DNA from: an uncultured Clostridia bacterium
GTDB lineage: Bacteria > Bacillota > Clostridia > Christensenellales > Borkfalkiaceae
DNA: 7,315 nucleotides
Assembly: GCA_905235765.1 (NCBI GenBank)
Contig: CAJOMM010000040.1
Location: 1-7,315, forward strand
Direction of reading: 5' to 3'
The first letter of the stretch is position 1. The number at the start of each line of letters is the position of its first letter. A program made the position numbers and the translations under genes. This document shows, piece after piece, positions 1 to 5,881 of the stretch. Under the pieces are notes generated by a model. It did no database searches. It was given only the letters and a program-made list of their open reading frames with translations, and was not told where the DNA came from.

Positions 1-99
1 CGGTTCAACTTGAATTTTGCTTGGCAAAATTCAGTTCGGTTATCTTTTGCGCCAGCAAAAGTATCTTGCCGAGGGTGCCCTTTTTAGGGTTTCGGCAAA
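1..99. repeat. Triple-hairpin direct repeat, copy 1
   Basis: This block is repeated at 206-304 with 95 of 99 bases identical. It folds into three successive hairpins. Hairpin A pairs TGAATTTTGC (11-20) with 24-33 around a 3-nt loop. Hairpin B pairs CTTTTGC (44-50) with 55-61 around a 4-nt loop. Hairpin C pairs TTGCCGA (66-72) with 92-98, with an inner CCCT/AGGG stem (78-81 with 86-89). Its true left edge may lie outside the window, since the similarity begins at base 1. I do not recognise the family. It could be a dispersed palindromic intergenic element (REP- or MITE-like) or a structured RNA; the sequence does not show which strand, if any, is transcribed. Confidence 0.9.
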
Positions 100-161
100 A
101 CCTTACCGCCTTAATTTTTTTTAACCGCTACCTTTATTTGCTCTTAATTCTTTTTTATTTT

Positions 162-178
162 CACCCGTTTTACGGGTG
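162..178. other. Hairpin in the spacer between the two repeats
   Basis: CACCCGT (162-168) pairs perfectly with ACGGGTG (172-178) around a TTT loop. It lies in the 106-bp spacer between the repeats. The spacer is otherwise T-rich on the plus strand (113-161) and has no supported gene. No clean T run follows on the plus strand. On the minus strand the stem is followed by an A-rich tract, not a T run, so it is a poor terminator in either direction. It may belong to a larger repeat unit. Confidence 0.45.
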
Positions 179-205
179 CGGCGGCTTTTTGGTGCGAGGC
201 GTACG

Positions 206-304
206 CGGTTCAACTTGAATTTTGCTTAGCAAAATTCAGTTCGGTTATCTTTTGCACCGGCAAAAGTATCTTGCCGAGGGCGCCCTTTTTAGGGTTTCGG
301 CAAA
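206..304. repeat. Triple-hairpin direct repeat, copy 2
   Basis: This is the second copy of the block at 1-99, offset by 205 bp and in the same orientation. The four differences are at 228 (hairpin A loop), 256 and 259 (hairpin B loop) and 281 (internal loop of hairpin C), so every predicted stem is intact. Similarity stops at 304, just before the promoter of the lipase pseudogene. The left boundary (after GGCGTACG) is visible only if copy 1 is complete at the window edge. The offset is not a multiple of three, and both strands lack a shared reading frame, so this is not a coding repeat. Confidence 0.9.
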
Positions 305-320
305 TTATTTATACAAAAAT

Positions 321-349
321 TAGACAAACTTATACAAATGTGCTAAAAT
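321..349 (+). promoter_or_regulatory. Sigma-A type promoter for the lipase-like pseudogene
   Basis: The -35 element TAGACA (321-326) and -10 element TAAAAT (344-349) each match the consensus at 5 of 6 positions. They are separated by 17 bp, and TGC immediately before the -10 makes it an extended -10. The expected start of transcription is near 356, about 19 nt before the ATG at 375. Three TA(T/G)ACAAA sequences begin at 310, 321 and 331, roughly one helical turn apart over the -35 region. Confidence 0.7.
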
Positions 350-374
350 GATTTCAGAGAAAATCAAAAAAATT

Positions 375-1702
375 ATGAGATATTTAAATATTTTTCTGTT
401 GGTTTTAATTATGGGAGTATTTTCAACAAGTCTTTTCGGCAAAAAAAGAATCGGTTAATGAAGACGACGGCGAAACGATAAATTTTACCGTCGATATGGA
501 TTACTCCTTTAATTCGGTAAACGGCGGATATACTGTAGACGTTACTTATAAAGACGGTCTATTTAAAAACTCCGCAAAAAAATTCAACAAACAACTTGCG
601 CTGTTCGCTTTCGGAAACGCAATTTCCAATGCAACCGATAAAACGATCGCTGAATTTTATAAAAACGCTGAATTCACCGACGACGTTTACCTTTCGACTC
701 AATATTATGAAACTCCGACCGAAGACTCCGTCGCTTATTCATTTGCGACGAAAAGCACGCCGGAATTTAAAATAGTATCCGTGTCCGTGCGCGGTTTTAA
801 CTATAAAATGGAGTGGGTAGGAAACTTTAATACGGGAAGCACGGGAAACCACGAAAACTATTCGCTCAAAGCCGAAGACTGAACTGAAAGACTATTTAAG
901 CAGTTTTAACGGAGAAAAAACAAAACTGTTAATGACCGGCTATTCGCGTGGCGGAGGAATTATAAACGCGCTCTCGGAATTAGTTTTGTCTGACGAAACT
1001 TTCCCGATAAATTCCGACGACGTTTTCGTTTACACTTTCGAAGCGCCGCGCGCAATAGAAAAAAATAACGTAAAAAAATATAAAAACGTTTTCAACATCG
1101 TAAATTCCGCAGATATAGTAACGCACTTGCTTCCGGAAAATTTCGGATTTTACCGCCACGGCGTAGACGTAGAAATATTTTCCGATAAAGTAGACGAACT
1201 TTTATCGGACTTAAACGAAAATATTGTTTTGCCAAAATTCATTTCCAATAACGAGAACTTTAAAAATCAGACTGATTTCCCTGTCTACTTATTTAACACG
1301 CTTACAAATTACGACGCGGACGCCAACTATACTTTAAAATCAAGAGAAGATTACGCTGCGCATTATCAGGACGCAATAAAATACTTTATCAAAACGGCTA
1401 ACTCTTTAAATTCTTCTTCTCGTAGCGAGATAATGGGTGCGTTCTTGGAAAATAACCTGAACTTTTATATGGTTCTCGCCGCAAAAGACGGCTTATACGA
1501 ATTTCTTTTGCCGTTTTTAGAAAAAGACGGTATAGCGTTCGACAGCGAAGAACTCCGCGAAAACTGCAATACGATTTCAAATTTTATAAAGCATCCGGCA
1601 CTTCCGCTACTTCTTCAAATACCGCTTTACAAAAACGATTTTGTTCGCTGTATATATATGCACAGTCCGGAGACTATTTACGTTCTATTGAAAAATATGT
1701 GA
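375..1702 (+). pseudogene. Secreted lipase-like alpha/beta hydrolase, two frameshifts
   Basis: The sequence reads as one lipase-like (class 3 / Mbeg1-like) hydrolase split over three frames. Frame 1 of the product (ATG at 375) gives a signal peptide, MRYLNIFLLVLIMGVFSTSLFG. At the A7 run (441-447) the reading moves by +1 into a frame open to the TGA at 880-882, carrying FAFGNA and SVRGFNYKMEWVGNF. A second +1 shift near 880 leads into the frame ending at 1702. That part has the nucleophile motif GYSRGG (Ser at 944-946), the likely acid in NSADIVTHLLP, the likely His in YRHG, and the family-like end HSPETIYVLLKN. Removing one A and the T at 880 would restore about 441 residues with the triad near S190, D246 and H262. 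No other lesions are seen, so the break is recent or a sequencing error. An AGAGA-type ribosome binding site is weak. The intact protein would probably be exported and hydrolyse esters or lipids; its substrate is unknown. Confidence 0.82.
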
Positions 1703-1738
1703 TAAGCCCGACTAAATTCTTGAAAAAAGCAAAAAAGA

Positions 1739-1780
1739 ACTCCGAGGTCCAAAAATTTTTGAACCTCGGAGTATTTTTTT
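1739..1780. terminator. Bidirectional intrinsic terminator between convergent genes
   Basis: ACTCCGAGGT (1739-1748) pairs perfectly with ACCTCGGAGT (1763-1772). After one C/A mismatch the stem continues through CAAAAA/TTTTTG (1750-1761). On the plus strand it is followed by A and seven T (1774-1780), ending the lipase pseudogene transcript. On the minus strand TTCTTTTTTG follows, so it can also end the transcript of the PLP enzyme gene, whose stop codon is at 1786-1788. Confidence 0.93.
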
Positions 1781-1785
1781 ATTCA

Positions 1786-2979
1786 TCACTCGTTAATATC
1801 TTTAACCAAAGTCAGCACTTCTTTAATAGCCGCCGCCGCCTTGTCCATCTGCTCTTCCGTATGAGTCGCCATATAGCTCGTCCTTAAAAGGCTGCTTCCG
1901 ACGGGAACCGCCGGAGATACGGTGGAATTGACGTAAACGCCACGTTCGAAAAGCATTTTGCATGCCTTAAACGTGCGAACGTTATAATACGTATAAATCG
2001 GAATTATCGGCGTTTTTTCGCCGCTGTCTATCAAATCCACGCCTAAACTTTTAAGCTTATTACGCATATAACTGCTTATATCGCGAAGTCTTGCGACTCT
2101 TTCGGGTTCTCTTTTCAGAATATTTAAAGCCGCCCTTGCACTGGCTACACTCGCAGGAGTTATACTCGCCGAAAAAATGAACGGGCGCGAATTGTGCCTT
2201 ACGTATTCGCAAACTTCTTTTTTTGCCGCCATGTATCCGCCGAGACTCGCCAACGATTTACTGAAAGTCCCCATATAGATATCGACTTCGTTTTCAAGCC
2301 CGAAATGTTCGGCAGTTCCCCTGCCGTGCGCGCCTAAAACGCCTAAAGCGTGAGCGTCGTCTACCATAATGCGCGCGCCGTACTTTTTGGCAATACGGAC
2401 TATCTCCGGAAGTTTACAAATGTCTCCGCCCATAGAGAATACGCCGTCGGTAACTATAAGGATGCCTGCGGTGTCGGGAACCGTTTTAATCTGGCGTTCG
2501 AGATCCTCCATATCGGAGTGATTATACCGCAGCATTTTTGCATAAGACAACCTGCATCCGTCGTAAATGCTCGCGTGGTTTTCTTTATCGCAAAGAATAT
2601 AATCGGTTCTGCCGGCAATGGCGGAAATTATACCCAAATTGCTTTGGAACCCCGTAGAAAAAGTAACGACGTCTTCTTTCTGTAAAAATTCCGCGAGTTC
2701 TTTTTCGAGTTCTACGTGTATGTCCAAGGTGCCGTTCAAAAACCTGCTGCCCGAACATCCGGAACCGTATTTTTCAACGGCTTTTATAGCGGCCTCGCAT
2801 ACTTCGGGATGAGAGGTAAGTCCCAAATAGTTGTTGGAACCAATCATTATAATATCATGACCTTCCATCACAACTTCCGGAGCCTGCTTGGTCTCCAATC
2901 TGTGAAAATAAGGATAAATATCCGCTTCTTTGAGTTTTTTTACCGCGTCAAACGTTTCACATTTCTTAAATAAATCCAT
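1786..2979 (-). CDS. Alpha-oxoamine synthase, serine palmitoyltransferase-like
   Basis: This 397-residue PLP enzyme belongs to the family of BioF, KBL, HemA and SPT, which condense an amino acid with an acyl-CoA and release CO2. Visible features are GSNNYLGL (47-54), the PLP-stacking His H135 in NHAS, D207 and H210 in VDDAH, the Schiff-base lysine K241 in GTFSKSLASLGG, and R366 in LRTSYMATHT, the likely carboxylate-binding Arg. IYPYF near the N-terminus, GTFSKSLAS (rather than the GTLGKALGG of KBL) and the MATHT ending resemble bacterial SPT-type sequences as I remember them. If so, the product would be a long-chain 3-keto base for sphingolipid-like lipids, but KBL or a CqsA-like activity is not excluded. 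The length is normal for the family. GGAAGG sits 5 nt before the ATG. The gene is monocistronic, between its own promoter and a terminator. No biotin, threonine dehydrogenase or lipid genes are nearby. Confidence 0.93.
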   Translation of the reverse strand: MDLFKKCETFDAVKKLKEADIYPYFHRLETKQAPEVVMEGHDIIMIGSNNYLGLTSHPEVCEAAIKAVEKYGSGCSGSRFLNGTLDIHVELEKELAEFLQKEDVVTFSTGFQSNLGIISAIAGRTDYILCDKENHASIYDGCRLSYAKMLRYNHSDMEDLERQIKTVPDTAGILIVTDGVFSMGGDICKLPEIVRIAKKYGARIMVDDAHALGVLGAHGRGTAEHFGLENEVDIYMGTFSKSLASLGGYMAAKKEVCEYVRHNSRPFIFSASITPASVASARAALNILKREPERVARLRDISSYMRNKLKSLGVDLIDSGEKTPIIPIYTYYNVRTFKACKMLFERGVYVNSTVSPAVPVGSSLLRTSYMATHTEEQMDKAAAAIKEVLTLVKDINE

Positions 2980-3008
2980 AACAACCTTCCAAAGGTAATA
3001 ACGAATTT

Positions 3009-3037
3009 ATTATATTACTTTAATAGGTCTTTGTCAA
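3009..3037 (-). promoter_or_regulatory. Perfect consensus sigma-A promoter of the PLP enzyme gene
   Basis: On the minus strand TTGACA (3037-3032) and TATAAT (3014-3009) are both exact consensus hexamers with a 17-bp spacer. Transcription should start near 3002, giving a leader of about 22 nt that contains the GGAAGG ribosome binding site (2990-2985). An unregulated or strongly expressed gene is a reasonable inference. Confidence 0.9.
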
Positions 3038-3080
3038 TCAAAAAATCCGAAGAAACCGTTCTTTGCATTTTTATATAATT

Positions 3081-3767
3081 TTAATTTACAAGATCGGTTT
3101 TTGAAGGGCTGAAATACTTTAACACGTCCACTCCTCTATCTTCGCGAAGTTTACGGTGCAAAGTCCTGTTTTCCGCTTCGAGATACGCTACTCTCTCTTT
3201 AAGTCTCATATTTTCCGTTTCGGCTTTTAAGGTTAGTCTTGCGATAAGTTTATCGATTTCTCTTTTAAGTCTGGCTTCCAAAAACGGCGAAACGCTTTTT
3301 ATATCGCTCTTCGCGCATTTAACGCTTTTCGGTTCTATTCCTATCTTTTCCGCCGCCGCTCTCACCTTTTCCGGCTTGTTTTTAATAAGACTTCTGTATT
3401 TGTTCTGAAGTCTTAACGCGGTTTTACTGTTATTTTCCGCAATGTCGTTTATGATTTTTCTGACCGAATCGCCTTTTTTTAATCCCTCAAAGACGTTTTC
3501 CAAAAGCGCGGTTTCTTCGTTATCGCTGAACTCTTTTATTTCGCCGACTTTAATAGGCTTTCCGTCTAAATATTTTTCACAGAATTCCGCGTCGGCTTTG
3601 GCGGTTTTTGTCAAAGCATAATAAAGATTTCTCACCGAGCCTACCGCCCTATCGTTTTTTTCGGCGTAAGCCTTAAACGTTTCGGTCAGCGTTTTAAATC
3701 GGTTTTCTTTGATGAAAATTGCAAGATCTTTTACGTCCTCTTCTCTAAATCCGTAAACTTTATACAT
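3081..3767 (-). CDS. Putative DNA-binding protein, Myb-like repeats and coiled coil
   Basis: This 228-residue cytoplasmic protein has no signal peptide or membrane segment. Two helical segments look related to Myb/SANT or RsfA-like helix-turn-helix units: residues 10-55 (VKDLAIFIKEN to NLYYALTK) and 79-130 (EFSDNEETALLENVFEGLKKG to LQNKYRSLIKN). The second has an acidic first helix, a GDS turn and a basic last helix. A lysine-rich linker follows. Residues 162-208 form a strong coiled coil (LEARLKREIDKLIARL, then LKERVAYLEAENRTLHRKL), suggesting dimerisation. The pattern is that of a sequence-specific regulator, but I do not recognise the exact family and the targets are unknown. AAAGGAG lies 6 nt before the ATG. 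The gene is divergent from the unknown gene at 3838, with a palindrome between them. Only a weak TATAAA (3791-3786) is seen as a promoter, and the 3' side lacks a convincing terminator. Confidence 0.85.
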   Translation of the reverse strand: MYKVYGFREEDVKDLAIFIKENRFKTLTETFKAYAEKNDRAVGSVRNLYYALTKTAKADAEFCEKYLDGKPIKVGEIKEFSDNEETALLENVFEGLKKGDSVRKIINDIAENNSKTALRLQNKYRSLIKNKPEKVRAAAEKIGIEPKSVKCAKSDIKSVSPFLEARLKREIDKLIARLTLKAETENMRLKERVAYLEAENRTLHRKLREDRGVDVLKYFSPSKTDLVN

Positions 3768-3816
3768 AAAAAACTCCTTTTTTGTTTTATAAGTTTTTTA
3801 ACATATTTAAAGAAAA

Positions 3817-3828
3817 ATATACGTATAT
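3817..3828. promoter_or_regulatory. 12-bp palindrome in divergent intergenic region, possible operator
   Basis: ATATAC (3817-3822) followed by GTATAT (3823-3828) is a perfect palindrome in the 70-bp gap between the divergent genes. It overlaps the -10-like element in front of the plus-strand gene. A dimeric regulator, possibly the adjacent coiled-coil protein, could bind here. The alternating purine-pyrimidine, A/T-rich composition makes chance palindromes fairly likely, so this is a weak call. Confidence 0.35.
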
Positions 3829-3831
3829 ATT
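3826..3831 (+). promoter_or_regulatory. Possible -10 element placing the RNA start at the ATG
   Basis: TATATT lies so that transcription would begin around 3837-3840, which is the ATG at 3838 itself. No good -35 hexamer is found 16-18 bp upstream. Together with the absence of a Shine-Dalgarno sequence, this suggests a leaderless or nearly leaderless transcript. The surrounding DNA is very A/T-rich, so the match alone is weak. Confidence 0.35.
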
Positions 3832-3837
3832 TTATAA

Positions 3838-4782
3838 ATGTATTTTTATTTTTCAACGGATTTTCCTTCGGCGATAAAACTCGGCGGAATATATTTCGGA
3901 ACGGCGTATAAAAGCGTTGCTTTTCTGGACATTTACGAACCTTACCCTTTAATAGAAATATTGCCTTTATCCGGTAACCGTTTAAGTTCGGCGTTTTTCC
4001 CGAATTCGGATTTTTTGGATAACCCGCCCGAAAACGCAACGGTAACCGACCTTAAAGGCGGATATTTCATAAGGTTTTCAGAACCTTGTGCCCCATCCGA
4101 ATTCAAAGTAATAAATCAAAAGAAATATAGTGGCGCCGTGATAACCGTATTCATCGACGGCGGATACAGATCTTCCGTAGAAACCGAAAACGGATTTTTG
4201 GCGGAAACTTTCGATTTCAGGATAACCGCCGCCGAATTTACACAAAAATTTTACGGAAACCGCTCGATAATTTTTTCAGAACTTACGACGGAAACGGGAA
4301 AAATACTTAACGTTTACGACGTTACGATAAAGCCGGAACTTATTTTTTCCGAAACGTTAAGCGAACTTGAACTGTGCGCGGAGGGATTTTATACTACCGA
4401 ACAAAAAAAGGACGTACAAAAACACACGGTAAAAACTTTATGGGAAATAACGCAAAACGGGGTAAAACGAGGTAAAAGGACGGTAACGTCATCCGAAAAC
4501 TTTGATAAAAACGCTATTCCCGAAAAAATACTTCCTTACGCATTTTTAGAAGAATTCGGTTGCGGCGGAGACGTTTCCGAATACGTGGGCGGCGAAGTAA
4601 AAGAAAACGCCGAACACTTAAAAGATTTCTTCGGCGATTTTATAGGCGTAACGACGCCGCCGTTTTTTCGGGAATACGACGAAATAGGACTTGTTTATAA
4701 ATCTAAAGAACGAACGTATTACGTAGAATATTTTACATTTAAAGTGGAAAACCGAAAAATAACCGCAATAACAAAAAAATAA
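3838..4782 (+). CDS. Hypothetical protein, 314 residues
   Basis: I do not recognise this protein. It has no signal peptide, membrane segment or catalytic motif that I can name, so it is probably cytoplasmic. The N-terminal part (2-130) looks beta-rich, beginning FYFSTDFPSAIKLGGIYFG, with a small glycine-containing turn. Residues 131-225 alternate short strands and charged stretches. The C-terminal part (about 228-314) has a helical start, PEKILPYAFLEEFGCGGDVSEYV, then strands ending TYYVEYFTFKVENRKITAI, an order loosely like an NTF2/SnoaL-type fold; that is inference only. Cysteines are few (C84, C180, C242). The start is fixed by a TAA immediately upstream (3835-3837), yet no ribosome binding site is visible. 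Continuous coding bias and the ordered sequence from residue 2 onward support a real gene. It may be controlled by, or work with, the divergent regulator gene. Confidence 0.83.
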   Translation: MYFYFSTDFPSAIKLGGIYFGTAYKSVAFLDIYEPYPLIEILPLSGNRLSSAFFPNSDFLDNPPENATVTDLKGGYFIRFSEPCAPSEFKVINQKKYSGAVITVFIDGGYRSSVETENGFLAETFDFRITAAEFTQKFYGNRSIIFSELTTETGKILNVYDVTIKPELIFSETLSELELCAEGFYTTEQKKDVQKHTVKTLWEITQNGVKRGKRTVTSSENFDKNAIPEKILPYAFLEEFGCGGDVSEYVGGEVKENAEHLKDFFGDFIGVTTPPFFREYDEIGLVYKSKERTYYVEYFTFKVENRKITAITKK

Positions 4783-4791
4783 CGACTTACA

Positions 4792-4830
4792 TTATTCGCC
4801 CCAAAAGTCTTTTACTTTTGGGGCGAATAA
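4792..4830. terminator. 17-bp perfect stem-loop between convergent genes
   Basis: TTATTCGCCCCAAAAGT (4792-4808) pairs without mismatch with 4814-4830 around a CTTTT loop. It lies between the stop at 4782 and the methyltransferase stop at 4859, where a bidirectional terminator is expected. Neither side has an adjacent T run: on the plus strand ACGTATCGCTTTT follows, and on the minus strand the T run comes about 12 nt later. It may act as a non-canonical terminator or as a 3'-end RNA stabiliser. Confidence 0.6.
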
Positions 4831-4858
4831 ACGTATCGCTTTTAGGAATTTAATCGTA

Positions 4859-5821
4859 TTATTTCTTATCGTTTTTTTGAATAGCCGACTTATTTTTACG
4901 CTGCGCGGCAAAAGTATTGCGCTCCCAGAACACCCCGTCCGTATAGCCTTGAATAGAGCGGTCGCTTTGAGCGGTTTCCAGTCTTTTTTCCGCCCAGGCG
5001 CAGTATTGCGGTTCTTTTTCTATTCCGACGTAGTTTCTGTTAAGTTTATAAGCCGTAACCGAAGTGGTGCCGGAACCTAAGAACGGGTCTAAAACGACGT
5101 CTCCCTCGTTGGAACTTGCTAAAATAAGTTTAGCCAGCAATTTTTCGGGTTTTTGCGTAGGATGCGCGGTATTTTCCGGCATAGACCAGTAAGGCACGGA
5201 AACGTCGTCCCAAAAATTAGACGGACAAGTGTTGCGGAAATTTCCGTTTCCCGTCTCCTCCCAGTCTTTAGGCTCGCCGTTCCGACGGTAAGGCGCCACG
5301 ACTTTTTTTCGGATTTTGACCGCGTCTAAATTATAAACGTAATCGTCAGAGACTGTGGCAAACCAAATATCTTCCATACCGTTTTTCCAATTTGCCTTAG
5401 CCCCTCTGCCTTTTTCTCGCTGCCAGGTAATGCGGTTTCTTAACTTAAAATATTTTTTAAGTATCTCCGCGATAATAATTCCGGACTCCCAATCGCAACA
5501 GACGTAAACGGAAGCGGTGTCTTTGAGAAGCGGAATTACCTTTATTATCCAACTTTCGGTGTATTTCGCATACTCTATATCGGTCATTTTCTTAAAAGAA
5601 CTGTCGCCGAATGATTTATTCATATTATATGGTGGATCGACAATCAAAAGGTCGACGAATTTGCGCGGCAAATAATCAAGGGTAAGCATAGCGTCGCCTA
5701 AAACGGTTTTATTTAATATTTCCGATTCTTGCACGTTGCCAACGACGGATACGCATCTTTTAAGATACTTTTCCCCCTCGGACAAAGAAAAATCGATAGT
5801 TTTATTGCGAGACGCCTTCAT
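4859..5821 (-). CDS. Beta-class DNA adenine-N6 methyltransferase, solitary
   Basis: This 320-residue enzyme would transfer a methyl group from S-adenosylmethionine to DNA. The catalytic motif IV, DPPYN (62-66), comes before the AdoMet-binding motif I, DPFLGSGTT (245-253), which defines the beta class. HPTQKP (220-225), common in this class, precedes motif I. DPPY favours adenine-N6, although some N4-cytosine enzymes share it. The region between the motifs (about 125-215, with TWQREKGRGAKANWKNGMED) probably holds the target-recognition part; the recognition site cannot be read from it. The C-terminal tail is basic (RKNKSAIQKNDKK). The length is normal for the class. AAAGGAG lies 5 nt before the ATG, and the gene has its own promoter. 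No restriction endonuclease gene is present in the window, so it may be an orphan methylase with a regulatory or protective role. Confidence 0.93.
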   Translation of the reverse strand: MKASRNKTIDFSLSEGEKYLKRCVSVVGNVQESEILNKTVLGDAMLTLDYLPRKFVDLLIVDPPYNMNKSFGDSSFKKMTDIEYAKYTESWIIKVIPLLKDTASVYVCCDWESGIIIAEILKKYFKLRNRITWQREKGRGAKANWKNGMEDIWFATVSDDYVYNLDAVKIRKKVVAPYRRNGEPKDWEETGNGNFRNTCPSNFWDDVSVPYWSMPENTAHPTQKPEKLLAKLILASSNEGDVVLDPFLGSGTTSVTAYKLNRNYVGIEKEPQYCAWAEKRLETAQSDRSIQGYTDGVFWERNTFAAQRKNKSAIQKNDKK

Positions 5822-5847
5822 TTTTACTCCTTTTATAAGTTTGTGTA

Positions 5848-5876
5848 ATTGTAACGTAAGAAAAATTTTACTTCAA
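5848..5876 (-). promoter_or_regulatory. Sigma-A type promoter for the methyltransferase gene
   Basis: On the minus strand TTGAAG (5876-5871) and TACAAT (5853-5848) match the consensus at 4 and 5 of 6 positions, with a 17-bp spacer. The start of transcription would be near 5841, giving a short leader that contains AAAGGAG. It lies immediately after the stop codon of the upstream zinc-ribbon gene, so the methyltransferase can be expressed separately from the operon. Confidence 0.7.
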
Positions 5877-5881
5877 GTTTT

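Noticed and set aside
21..218. Open frame of 65 codons at the left edge
   Set aside because: It runs through the hairpin repeat and T-rich spacer, has no ribosome binding site, and its low-complexity product has no domain character. The repeat offset of 205 bp breaks any shared frame.
197..222. GGTTCAA resembling a tRNA T-loop
   Set aside because: The flanking bases do not form a T-arm, and no acceptor, D or anticodon stems can be found around either copy.
1..304. CRISPR array
   Set aside because: Only two copies are seen, the repeat is 99 bp and the spacer 106 bp, far larger than CRISPR units, and no cas gene is present.
1398..1580. Minus-strand open frame inside the lipase pseudogene
   Set aside because: It is antisense to a stretch with clear lipase-family sequence and has no ribosome binding site or promoter.
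2350..2973. Three plus-strand open frames within the PLP enzyme gene
   Set aside because: They are shadows of a strongly conserved minus-strand coding sequence with its own promoter and ribosome binding site.
3040..3076. Terminator after the coiled-coil gene (AAGAA/TTCTT then TTTTTT on the minus strand)
   Set aside because: The stem is only about 5 bp and A/T-rich, too weak to call, although the six T after CGGA leave it possible.
3731..4039. Minus-strand 102-codon frame across the divergent gap
   Set aside because: It overlaps the starts of two better-supported genes and the intergenic promoter region, and its product is lysine/phenylalanine-rich with no domain.
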